49,828 nt of DNA. Source: Microcaldota archaeon. GTDB lineage: Archaea; Micrarchaeota; Micrarchaeia; Micrarchaeales; CABMGC01. The translations under genes and the position numbers were made by a program. This document shows, piece by piece, positions 28,134 to 38,205 of this stretch. Location of the stretch: positions 1-49,828 of the forward strand of contig JAKATZ010000033.1 of assembly GCA_021827925.1 (NCBI GenBank), given 5' to 3'. Below the pieces are notes generated by a model. The model did no database searches, was not told the DNA's origin, and worked only from the letters and a program-made list of their open reading frames with translations. Each line of letters starts with the position of its first letter. Within the stretch, counting starts at the first letter, position 1.

Positions 28134-30983
28134 TGACACATTTTAAGCCACCTAGTGGATGGCTTGGCTCTAGCAGCGATAAAGGTCGTGGCAAGCTGCG
28201 ATAAGCCCAGGGTAGTTGCATGTCAAACGTTGAACCTGGGATTACCTTGTTGCACCATGAATAGTGGTGCACGCATACGCGGGGAACTGAAATATCTTAG
28301 TACCCGCAGGAGAAGAAAGCGAGAGCGATGCCGTTAGTAATGCGAATGAAAGCGGCGCAGGGCAAACTGAATCCTGCTGCGCGAGTTGCAGGAGATGTGG
28401 TGCAGCTTTTAGACTGGCTCACCTAGCTGAATGCTTTGGAAAAAGCAGCCATAGAGAGTGACAGCCTCGTAAGCGGAAGAGAGTCAGTCGTGCTGTGTTT
28501 GAGTAGCTCGGCCTGAGTATGTCGAGCGAATACGGGGGCATTAAACCCCAACCCTAAATATTGGCTAGAGACCGATAGTGAACAAGTAGCGCGAGCGAAA
28601 GCTGAAAAGAACCCACACGCGTGGGGCTGAAAAGATCTGAAACTAGGTGGTTACGAGAAGGTAAGGTATGAGAGGAATGAAGCGTGCCAAGCGAAAGCGC
28701 GAGAGCGCATAGCGAAGCGCGTGGATCAGTATCTTATCTTTCTTCTCGAAGCAAGAGCCAGGGAGTGTATTGAAGTGGCAAGCCGAAAGGCGAAGTGAAA
28801 GCGAATGCGCGCAAGCAATGAGGCGCAGGATGCGAAAGCATCTGAGTCACTTCTTTACGACCCGAAGCCATTGTGATCTACGCGCGGCCAGGACGAAGTC
28901 TGGTTTGTGCCGGATGGAGGTCCGCAACCAATCCTAGTATATCTGGCTGGGTGAGCTGCGGGTAGGGGCGATAGACCACTCGAACATGGCAATAGCGGGT
29001 CCCCTTCGAAGTATATTTAGTATAGCCCCAGGCGAGTTTGCACATGAGGTAGAGCTACCGATTGGAAGGTTTGGAGTCGAAAGGCTCCTTCTTCCTCTCA
29101 AACTCCGAATGCATGTGCTGCGTAGACCCTGGGAGTCGGCCGCATTGGGTAAGCTAGTGCGACGAGATTCGAAAGAGAAAGACTTTGGTTAAGGTCCCCA
29201 AATCCTAGTTAAGTGTATCGAAGGACGGCGTAATCTTAGACAGTCGGGAGGTAGGCTCAGAAGCAGCCATCCTTTAAAAAACGCGTAATAGCGTACCGAT
29301 TGAGGTTATGCTATCCGAAAATGGACGGGGCTAAATTAGGTACCGAGACCAAGGCGTCCGAAAGGACGGGTAGGAGGGCGTGCGGGATGGCTAGAAGCCT
29401 GGCCGTGAGGTCAGGTAGACCATCCTGCAGTGAAAATCCTGGTGTCAGTAACAGCAAATAAAGGTGAAAATCCTTTACGCCGAAAGCACAAGGTTTTCCT
29501 TGCAATGATCGTCAGCTGGGAGTTAGCCGATCCTAAGCAGGCAGCTAATTACTTGCCTGCAAAAGGGAAACATGTCAATATTCATGTGCCTAGCACGTAG
29601 GCGTGGCAACACAAGGCATATTTCCGACGCTTGAGGATAGGCCTGAAACAAAGTGCAAATGGCTGCGGAGTCTTATTATGAGGAGAAGCAGCTAAATGAA
29701 CTAAATATGGCTGAGTTCTTGAGCCCGTGAAAAGGGAATATGCAACGATCGTGCTAGATCGTACCTAGAACCAGTACAGGTGCTGCTGGCTGAAAAAGCC
29801 AAGGCGTGTCAGGAGAACCCGGGTTAGGGAAATCGGCAATCTAGTGGCGTAAGTTATCGAGAAGCCATGTCTGCGCTTGGTAAGCGCAGATAGCATTAAC
29901 AAGGGGGGAGCGACTGTTTATCAAAAACACAACTCACCGCAAAGCCGTAAGGCTTAGTACAGTGGGTGACGCCTGCTCACCGCTAGTACGCGAAACTCCA
30001 ATACAACGGAACTAAGCGCTAGCAAAGAGCGGGAGTAACTCTGACTCTCTTTAGGTAGCGTAATACCTCGTCACTTAATAGGTGACTTGCATGAAGGGCG
30101 TAACGTCTCCCCCGCTGTCCCAACTCGGGACCTGGTGAACTCACTACGTGGTGTACATGCCACGTTCTCTCAGTGGGTAGCGAAGTCTCCATGAAACTTG
30201 ACTATAGCCTGTTGCTGTTGTGTGAGTTGTGATGCATAGCGTAATTGGGAGCGTCGAAGCATGTGCTGCGGCGCATGTGGAGCGACAATGTAACACCAAT
30301 CTTCACTTCTTACGCAACTTACCATGAAAGTGGGACAACTGCAGGTGGATAGTTGGACTGGGCGGTTGCTTTCGATAAGGAAACGAAAGTGACCAATGCT
30401 CTGCTTAGGTGGGTTGGGAACCCACCGTAAAGCATAAAGGCAAATGCAGGGCTGACTGTATCTCGAAAAGCGTGAGATGCAGACCGGAAACGGGGGCTTA
30501 ACGAACTCTGGATGCTCTTTTAATGGGGCACCATGCTGTCAAAAAAGTTACTCTGGAGGTAACCGGTTCGTGGCGGGTGAGAGTTCACATCGACCCCGCC
30601 GTTTGATACACCGATATGGGCTTAGGTTATCCTGGCGGTGCAGGAGCCGCCAAGGGTTGGACTGCTCGTCCATTAAAAACCTACATGAGCTGAGTTCAGT
30701 ACGTCGCGAGACAGTACGGTAGCAACTACTGAGAGTGTTAGTGTCAGAGGATAGGGTCTCTTTAATACGAGAGGAACGAGAGACCGGCGCCTCTAGTGGA
30801 CCGGTTGTTTATAGCATTGCCGGGTAGCCACGCGCTAAGCGGATAAATCCTGAAAGCATCTAAGGATGAAGCCGCATCCGAAACGAGACACTTAGGGTGG
30901 CCATAGTACATGGCCTTGATAGGGCGGGCGTGTAGATGGGAAGCTTCGGCGACCCAAGAGCGCACCGCAACTAAATCCTAATT
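28134..30983 (+). rRNA. 23S ribosomal RNA (ends approximate)
   Basis: ccacctagtggatggcttgg near the 5' end, gcagccatcctttaaaaaacgcgtaatagc (GTPase centre), PTC region 30541-30720, tacgagaggaac (sarcin-ricin loop); about 2.85 kb, no large insertion seen. Confidence 0.95.
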
Positions 30984-31000
30984 TTCAAGCTTGTCTTCTC
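30984..31000 (+). repeat. Right arm of perfect 17-bp 23S processing stem
   Basis: ttcaagcttgtcttctc pairs exactly with 28117-28133. Confidence 0.9.
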
Positions 31001-31017
31001 TGTCTTTTTCTTTTTAA
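31001..31017 (+). terminator. T-rich terminator after 23S rRNA
   Basis: tgtctttttctttttaa, two T5 runs. Confidence 0.5.
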
Positions 31018-31182
31018 TATGAAAAAGGTTAGGATTAAAAGGAAAAGCCATTGCCTGAACTTCCAAAGTGAAACTTTCAGAACCTGAGCTGTGCCTCCGT
31101 CTGGTTTGCCATAGTTGCATGAATCCGCAAGTTTCCTAGTTACCGTTTACGGCAAACCTGTCTACTCCTGCGCATATGTGGC

Positions 31183-33123
31183 TTACTTGAATCTTATGGT
31201 ATCCAGATCCATTGGCGCCCTGGCTTCTACGTGCATCTTGCTACCAAGTGTCCTAGCAAGGTCATCGCATTTGCTCTCCTCGCCGTGCATCGTGAAGATC
31301 TTCTTTGGCGAAGGTTTAAGATGTTGTACAAAACTTAGCAACTGCCTTCTGTCGCTGTGGCCAGAGAATCCCTCCATCGTGCTTACTTGCATACTTATCT
31401 TCACTGGTGAAAGCTTTCCATCTTCTCCTGGCAGTGCTGTTTCCCTGAGTCCGTTCTGCACTCTCCTTCCAAATGAGCTTGCGCTGTTGAAACCCACAAA
31501 CGCGAGCAAGTTCTTCGGATCCTCTGCAAGCGCCTTGAAGTACTCAAGACTTGCTCCGCCATTGAGCATTCCGCCGCTTGCAAGTATTACTGAAGGTCCC
31601 TTGTCAAGTATTTCGCTCCTCTCTCCCTTCGCGATCTCGAATATCTCGCTCTCGAAAGGAGAATTGTTGTTAAGTATCCTGTGCCTGAGGCTCATTTTCA
31701 GATACTCCGGGTATGCTGTGTGTATGGCGCTTGCTTCGAGTATCATACCGTCAAGATAGATTGGAACATCCAGCTTGTAATTAGGATTGTTTGTTATATA
31801 ATTCTCAAGAACCAGCATCAGTTCCTGGCTCCTCCCAACTGCAAAGAGAGGTATTAGAACCTTCCCTCCGTTGTCAACCGTCCTCTTTATCGCTTCCATC
31901 AGCACAAGCTCTGATTGCTGCCTGTCCTGTGTTATATCTCTCGGTCCTCCATAGGTGCTCTCTATGAACAGCGCATCGATCCTTGGATATCTTGTGTCTG
32001 CCTGGTCAAAGAGCCTCGTGAATCCGTACTTCATGTCTCCGGTGCTGACTATGTTGTACATGCCCTCTCCTATGTGGAGGTGCACTATCCCGCTGCCGAG
32101 TATGTGGCCTGCGTTGTGATACGTTAGCTTTATCTCATCAGTTACGTTCGTTACCTCTCCGTAATCCCTGGTTATCATATGGGTAAGCATCATCTTTATG
32201 TCCTTCTCCCCGTATAGCGGTGCGCCTCCGCTCTTCTGCACGAGTCTTGTGTAGTCATATAGGAGCAGGGCTGCAAGATCCCTGGTTGGAGGGGTGCAGT
32301 AGACAGGCCCCGTGTATCCGAACTTGAACAGGTAAGGAGTGAATCCCATGTGGTCCATGTGCGCATGCGTAAGTATCACCGCATCAAGGTCGTTTATGGT
32401 CAATCCCGCGCTGTCAAGGTATGGGAATGCCTTGTTCTCAGTTCCAGCCTGGTCAAGCCCCTTTATTCCTGGTTCAGGGCTTATTCCGCAGTCTATAAGT
32501 ATTTTCGAATGATTTGTTTCCAGAAGCAGGCTGCTCCTTCCTACCTCTCTGAATCCTCCCAATGCCGTAGCCTTTAGCCACTCGCTCTTCGATACGGGCA
32601 GGTTGATCTTCTTGCCTATGCCAGTAAGGAACTTCTTCCTGAACTCACTCTCCCTGACCATTAGCTGCCTCACTCCCTTTATAACATCGCTATTCATTGT
32701 TGGAGTCCTAAGCACCTTCGGTATCCACCGCGTCTCTGTTATTATCCTTACCAGTGTGCTTCCACCCTTTCCTATCACAAGACCTGGCTTCATAGCTTCG
32801 ATGTACACCTGGGAGAACTCCTTCACGAACTTTATTCCTTCCTCACTTACTCCGGCATCTGCTGGTACTATCTCGAGTATCTTCTTGGCAGCCTCCTCCG
32901 GTTCCATGAGCATGGCCGGCTCGCTTCTCACAATAAGCCTTTTTTTAATCGATGCCGAGATGTTCCTTATAATATTCTCATCAGAATAAACATACTCTAT
33001 GTTCTTCACGTAAACCGCTATGTCGGGCCCCTCGAACTCTATCTTAGCCAGCCCTGCCTCTCCAGGCATAAGCTCCTTTACTTTCTCGAAAATCTCCTTG
33101 TTCTCCTGTACGTCTTCGCTCAA
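31183..33123 (-). CDS. aCPSF1: KH-domain beta-CASP metallo-beta-lactamase ribonuclease
   Basis: N-terminal KH region (PGLVIGKGGSTLVRI), LTHAHMDHMGF, STYGGPRD, SGGMLNGG, SGHSDRRQL. Confidence 0.93.
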   Translation of the reverse strand: MSEDVQENKEIFEKVKELMPGEAGLAKIEFEGPDIAVYVKNIEYVYSDENIIRNISASIKKRLIVRSEPAMLMEPEEAAKKILEIVPADAGVSEEGIKFVKEFSQVYIEAMKPGLVIGKGGSTLVRIITETRWIPKVLRTPTMNSDVIKGVRQLMVRESEFRKKFLTGIGKKINLPVSKSEWLKATALGGFREVGRSSLLLETNHSKILIDCGISPEPGIKGLDQAGTENKAFPYLDSAGLTINDLDAVILTHAHMDHMGFTPYLFKFGYTGPVYCTPPTRDLAALLLYDYTRLVQKSGGAPLYGEKDIKMMLTHMITRDYGEVTNVTDEIKLTYHNAGHILGSGIVHLHIGEGMYNIVSTGDMKYGFTRLFDQADTRYPRIDALFIESTYGGPRDITQDRQQSELVLMEAIKRTVDNGGKVLIPLFAVGRSQELMLVLENYITNNPNYKLDVPIYLDGMILEASAIHTAYPEYLKMSLRHRILNNNSPFESEIFEIAKGERSEILDKGPSVILASGGMLNGGASLEYFKALAEDPKNLLAFVGFNSASSFGRRVQNGLRETALPGEDGKLSPVKISMQVSTMEGFSGHSDRRQLLSFVQHLKPSPKKIFTMHGEESKCDDLARTLGSKMHVEARAPMDLDTIRFK

Positions 33124-33208
33124 AGAACCACTGTATATATTGGGTATATCCTCTAACTCCGCTCCTGTTGCTATAGAAAAACGGTTGTATCATCTGTCAC
33201 TGTAGTTT

Positions 33209-33847
33209 TCACTTAAGCAGTTTCTCTATCTCTTCCTTTGCGTACTCCTTGAAACCTCCTTTCTTGGTAATTGATACAAGCCTTATGCCATCCCCTGTAG
33301 CTGTATCCCTCTTCATCGCTATCCTCAGCGCCTTTACTACGTGCTTCAGCGCATCCTGGACCATGATGTCCTCGCCGTACACGCTCTCTATGTATCCAGT
33401 CGCCGCTATCGATCCGCTTCCAGTAGAAGTGAATTTCGATTCCTTTATGTAGCCTCCCACGGGATCCACGCTGTATATCTCCGGGGCTCCCTTGTTAAGC
33501 CCTCCCAGTATGAACTCCACGAGGAAAGGGAACATTTTGTTTTCCTGCAATATTAGCGATATTATCGAGGTGGCAGAAGTAGGTGACATCACCTTTCCCT
33601 CGTCCATGTAATACATATCGCTCTGCACCTTCAGCAGCTTAACTAAGTACTCTGCATCTCCAACCCCTCCTGCTATGGTCATCGCAAGGTTATTGTTGAT
33701 CTTGTAAATCTTTATTGCCTCGGAGCTTGAGATGTACGTACCGTATGTCGCCCTTACATCCGATCCCATCACTATTCCATCAGTGCAAACTATGCCGACT
33801 GTAGTAGTACCATGCCTTATGTGGTCTGGAAGATTCTTATAGTCCAT
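33209..33847 (-). CDS. psmB: Proteasome beta subunit
   Basis: HGTTTVGIVCTDGIVMGSD (propeptide/Thr1), GSGSIAATGYIE. Confidence 0.93.
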   Translation of the reverse strand: MDYKNLPDHIRHGTTTVGIVCTDGIVMGSDVRATYGTYISSSEAIKIYKINNNLAMTIAGGVGDAEYLVKLLKVQSDMYYMDEGKVMSPTSATSIISLILQENKMFPFLVEFILGGLNKGAPEIYSVDPVGGYIKESKFTSTGSGSIAATGYIESVYGEDIMVQDALKHVVKALRIAMKRDTATGDGIRLVSITKKGGFKEYAKEEIEKLLK

Positions 33848-33919
33848 TCTAATGCCCCAGTAACAATTTAAAGATAAAGAAAGCGCCAAATAAAAAACGC
33901 GCGCTTAATTGCCCCGACT

Positions 33920-34171
33920 TCATATTATTAAGCTACCATTACCTATAAAAAACTTGCTATTTTCTATCGGTTCAGCAAGTTCCGCATAAGCAAACGTCCT
34001 GTACAACTTGGTTATCTTTATCCTATGCTGTTTTCCTATCCTAGCCTTCGCGTTCTTCACGAAGATAACCACATCGTCTATGCGACCTATGCTCTCCCCC
34101 TTGGGGTTTCTTGCATTCAGTCTCACTTCGTACGTTCCCCCTTCAACTAAGTCTTCTATTCCCATGTTCAT
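33920..34171 (-). CDS. Stand-alone TRAM-domain protein
   Basis: GESIGRIDDVVIFVKNAKARIGKQHRIKITKLYRTFAYAEL. Confidence 0.75.
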   Translation of the reverse strand: MNMGIEDLVEGGTYEVRLNARNPKGESIGRIDDVVIFVKNAKARIGKQHRIKITKLYRTFAYAELAEPIENSKFFIGNGSLII

Positions 34172-34266
34172 CCCCTACCAAAGGTAATGTGCAGGACAAG
34201 ATATTTAAGCCTTATCTACAGCTACGCATTTTATCTCTGCAAAATGCGATTCGCGTTCAATGTCCT

Positions 34267-36504
34267 TCAGGCCCCGAAGGTAATATTGTCCATCCCGTAC
34301 TCAAGATACGCGTTTTCAGTGGTAGCATTCGGCGCATACATCCCTATTTCGTTGAAACCAGGCTGAAGACTTACGTTAAGAGCGTAGCTTCCCTGTGCTC
34401 CGGTCAGGGTTATCTGCCTTAGTGCTTCCTCATGCTGCCCGTAAATCATATACGTCTGAAGCACAAGCCCCGGATACGCAGTCATGGCATTCATTCTTAT
34501 CGTGATGTTCTGCTGTTTAGGCGAGTACACCATTATTCCTCTGGTGTTGTTGCCCCACCACATCGACGAGACCGTCTGGTTGCAAGTGCTGTAAGATCCC
34601 TGGCACAGGTAGTATCCCGGAAGCCATGTGCCTATCGTGTATGCAACAGTTGACTTTCCAACGGTAGAGAGCGCTCCCTCGGTGGAAAACACAGTAGTAT
34701 TTGCATCCTGGTATACTGGATTCCCGAAAATGCTGTTTAAGTACGTGAGCAGTAGTTGCTGTTCCTGCGGCGTGTAAGCGCCCCTGATCACGGATACGAA
34801 TCCCACATTGTATGTCGCAAGCCAGAAATCCGTCAGGTTGCTGTAATTCTCTCTTATAGGATATGGAAATACAAGTCCCTGTCCTCCTTCAAGATAGCTC
34901 GACGAAACGATAAGAGGTATCATGCTAAGGTAAAGCTGCTGGGTCGAGTTCATCCTTGTAGTGTAACCTCCAACTATCGGTTTTTTCATTGCAGTCTGGT
35001 AGTACATCGAGATTCCTGGATACAACATGTATCCATTCAATGGATTTGCAAGTGCGGGCAACATCAGCACGGAGAAATTTCCCTGAAGCCTTCCTAACTG
35101 CTGGTACGCCTTAGGTATGCTGGCATTGGTCATCAGGGTTGATGCAAAGCTTCCGGTAAGCGGCATCCCGTTATACTCTAGCAGAATCAGTGCAGATACT
35201 GCGACCGCGCAGTAGAACGCCTTCCTTTTGTCAAATTCCTTTGTCATAGCACTGAATCCGTATGCCGCAAGGACAGCGAGCGAAATTGTAACAAATACAT
35301 CGAATCTGCCCGGCTCGCGTATTATGTTGAAAATCGGAATATTCCTATACACCGAGTAAAGCGTTGGAACAGCTGAAACGTACGTGTATATTTGCACATA
35401 AGGTCCCAGGGAAAGAAGCACGAAAACGGCAAGGATGACAAGCCAGTAGCCAGTTGTCCTAAGCCTCTTCTCGTTTTTCATTTCGTAGTAAACTCCGAAG
35501 ACGGCCAGGGCAAGTACTGTGTATCCGATGTAAGACACCTTTTCTGATATGTCTGGCTCATACTGGTTACCCTGATAGGTAAGCCCGTAAAGCTGGTTGT
35601 AGTATCCCTTTGCTATGCTTGTGAACACTCCGTTGTAATAGCTAGGCAGGAAGAATGAGAGAAGGTTATCGCTGTACAGCATATTATTCGCAACACCTGA
35701 AAGCTGGTTGGCACCATGAAGCGCCGACGATGTGATGTTTGGTACGATCCATATAAGGAATGGGCTGCCTATCACTGCAACAGAGACCGCAAACACTCCT
35801 GCGTTTATGAAAAGACTCTTCTTCAGGAAACCCCTTCTCTCCCAGACTAGGAAGAGAAGCACCGTTACAAGTGCAAAAAACACCGCCATTATCCCCTGTT
35901 CTATATCTCCGAAGAAGGTCAGCAGAACGAATCCAAACCCGGCAAGGACCGCATAAGCCTTTCTATCCTCTCTCAGCATCAGTATGAAGAAAAGCACGAA
36001 AAGAGGTATGAACTCGATAAGAGTCCACTGCAGGTGCGAGTATCCTTGTGCTATGTGCATAGGGCTGAATGCATACACAAGCCCTGCTATAAAAGAAGCG
36101 TACCTGTTACTGGTGATGCGTTCCGCGAGCATGAACATGAAGATGCCTGATAGTGCAAAGCTTGTGAAGAAAAGAAAATTGTAGGCAAAAGGTATGCTCA
36201 CGGCCTGCAATGGTGCCGACAAGATGCCCGCCAGTGGTTCCATCGTCTGCGAAGCCAGGTCGGCGCCTATGGGATAAAGTATCATCGATGTGTGGTAAGG
36301 CGATTGGTACAGAGTGAAGATCGAGTATGGTACCCACCAGAGATTCCAGAGATTCTGGAACGCATCTCCGCCACCGCTCACTATGCTCGTGGTGATGTTT
36401 GCCGTGATGTTCCAGAACATCGCAAGCGATATCAGTAGATAAACTGCAAACACTGCGGCATACGCCTTTGCAACACCAGCATTCCAGTTTATTTTGAACT
36501 TCAT
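34267..36504 (-). CDS. Large polytopic membrane protein, probable GT-C glycosyltransferase-like
   Basis: More than 10 TM segments plus large C-terminal extracytoplasmic domain; next to flippase/GT genes. Confidence 0.6.
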   Translation of the reverse strand: MKFKINWNAGVAKAYAAVFAVYLLISLAMFWNITANITTSIVSGGGDAFQNLWNLWWVPYSIFTLYQSPYHTSMILYPIGADLASQTMEPLAGILSAPLQAVSIPFAYNFLFFTSFALSGIFMFMLAERITSNRYASFIAGLVYAFSPMHIAQGYSHLQWTLIEFIPLFVLFFILMLREDRKAYAVLAGFGFVLLTFFGDIEQGIMAVFFALVTVLLFLVWERRGFLKKSLFINAGVFAVSVAVIGSPFLIWIVPNITSSALHGANQLSGVANNMLYSDNLLSFFLPSYYNGVFTSIAKGYYNQLYGLTYQGNQYEPDISEKVSYIGYTVLALAVFGVYYEMKNEKRLRTTGYWLVILAVFVLLSLGPYVQIYTYVSAVPTLYSVYRNIPIFNIIREPGRFDVFVTISLAVLAAYGFSAMTKEFDKRKAFYCAVAVSALILLEYNGMPLTGSFASTLMTNASIPKAYQQLGRLQGNFSVLMLPALANPLNGYMLYPGISMYYQTAMKKPIVGGYTTRMNSTQQLYLSMIPLIVSSSYLEGGQGLVFPYPIRENYSNLTDFWLATYNVGFVSVIRGAYTPQEQQLLLTYLNSIFGNPVYQDANTTVFSTEGALSTVGKSTVAYTIGTWLPGYYLCQGSYSTCNQTVSSMWWGNNTRGIMVYSPKQQNITIRMNAMTAYPGLVLQTYMIYGQHEEALRQITLTGAQGSYALNVSLQPGFNEIGMYAPNATTENAYLEYGMDNITFGA

Positions 36505-36615
36505 CGAAGCACTCTAAAACAAGCCCGTGCAAGGATCTTCAGACTTCATAAATATTACATGAAGAACCAATAAATACTCTTCTACGATAACTCTAATTGC
36601 CAAACCGGTATAAAA

Positions 36616-38205
36616 ATGGATAAGAATGAAGGAAGGATAGGCGAGCGAGGAGCCAGAGTGCTTTACTCTCTTGGCGCGGGACAGGTGGCAAGCGTGATGA
36701 TCACGATGGCCACATTTGTCATAATAACGAGGCTCCTAGGTCCATCTGATTACGGCGTTTATGTTTTCGCTTTCGGCTTTGCAACTCTCGTAGACGCTGT
36801 TGGAAACTTCGGCATAGGGACGTTTTTCAGTGCGAAGCTCGCCGAATATTCGTACAAAAATGATGCAAAAGGAGTAATGCGCACTATCTCATCAGGCTAT
36901 TCTCTACTATTCCCGCTCTCTCTTGGACTCACCATCCTGGCACTCGCAATAAGCCTGCTTCTCTCCGGATACCTTTTCCGCCCTCTCGGGATAAGCAGCA
37001 CTACGCTCGCAATAGCCTCGCTTATTATAATATTCTCTGTAGTGGCGAGCGCTTCCTACCATGCGCTCGTGGGCCTTTACAAAGGAGGCCTGGCTTCTGC
37101 ATCAAACATACTCGTGGATATTGTCCAGCTTTTTGCAAGTGCATCTCTACTGCTACTGGGTTTCGGGGTTAACGGCGCCCTGGCGGGGATGGTTATAGGT
37201 TATGCAATTGGCGCAACTGTATCGTTTCTTCTGGTTCTCAGGGAAGCATTCTCGTACGGAGGCATCTGGTCGCGCATGCCTACCCGCGGCGAACTGCGCA
37301 GAACAGCGCGCTACTTCTGGCCGCTCTCAATCAATAATTTCCTCAACAACGGCGTACTCAACTTCTCAATAATCTTCCTAGGTTATTTCATAACAAAAGC
37401 GTCGCTTGGGAATTACGGCGCCGCGTTGAAAGGGGTAAACCTTCTGGTGGTAGCCTACGGCACGATGAGCACAGTGCTGATATCGGTATTTTCCACCGCA
37501 AGATCTGCGAGGAGCAGGAAGAGCATCCCGGCAACGTACAACAAGATACTTAGATATTCCCTGGTGATAACGCTGCCTTTCATAGTGTATGTGGGCGCCT
37601 TCTCCAAGGCAGGTGTGTTCCTGCTCCTCTCAGGCAGGTATGCAATTGCGCCCCTCTACCTTACGCTTATGGCGGCGGGTCTCGCGATAAACCTGCTCGG
37701 ATTCTACATGAGCAGCCTTCTGGCATCAGGCGGGCGCACTCTCAGCATTCTCAAGTACAATCTCGCGTCAGCTGCGTTCCAGTTCGCATTTCTCCTCGCT
37801 CTCGTGCCTTTCTTAGGCGCCATGGGTGGCATACTGGCACTGTTCTTCATCGGGGGCATAGTCGAGGATATACTATTCATAAGGGGAGCAAGGAGGGTCT
37901 TCGGGATAACGTTTGAATACAAAAAGATTGCAATGGTCTTCATATGCAACGGCATACTCGCCATTGCAGTCTACCCTCTCCTTGTCTATGGCGGAACTGT
38001 AGCGCAGTTGATCCTAGGTGCCGCGCTTATCGCAATCCTTTACCCTCCGCTGCTGGCAGTCTCCGGAGCCATAAGCACTGCAGACATGGGCACAATATAC
38101 GACTCCACTTCCAAACTTCCCGCAGTTTCTGGACTAATAAAAGCATTTATCGGTTACACCGGAATATTCATCAGGAACCATCACAAAGGAGGGGCGCATG
38201 GCTGA
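36616..38205 (+). CDS. Polysaccharide/oligosaccharide flippase (Wzx-like, MOP superfamily)
   Basis: TRLLGPSDYGVYVFAFGFATL N-terminus, about 12-14 TM. Confidence 0.85.
   Translation: MDKNEGRIGERGARVLYSLGAGQVASVMITMATFVIITRLLGPSDYGVYVFAFGFATLVDAVGNFGIGTFFSAKLAEYSYKNDAKGVMRTISSGYSLLFPLSLGLTILALAISLLLSGYLFRPLGISSTTLAIASLIIIFSVVASASYHALVGLYKGGLASASNILVDIVQLFASASLLLLGFGVNGALAGMVIGYAIGATVSFLLVLREAFSYGGIWSRMPTRGELRRTARYFWPLSINNFLNNGVLNFSIIFLGYFITKASLGNYGAALKGVNLLVVAYGTMSTVLISVFSTARSARSRKSIPATYNKILRYSLVITLPFIVYVGAFSKAGVFLLLSGRYAIAPLYLTLMAAGLAINLLGFYMSSLLASGGRTLSILKYNLASAAFQFAFLLALVPFLGAMGGILALFFIGGIVEDILFIRGARRVFGITFEYKKIAMVFICNGILAIAVYPLLVYGGTVAQLILGAALIAILYPPLLAVSGAISTADMGTIYDSTSKLPAVSGLIKAFIGYTGIFIRNHHKGGAHG

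Noticed and set aside
28155-30965. Several 60-81 aa ORFs on both strands
   Set aside because: All lie inside the 23S rRNA.
28134-30983. Intron or large insertion in 23S
   Set aside because: Length is about 2.85 kb and conserved blocks are contiguous; no insertion was seen by eye.
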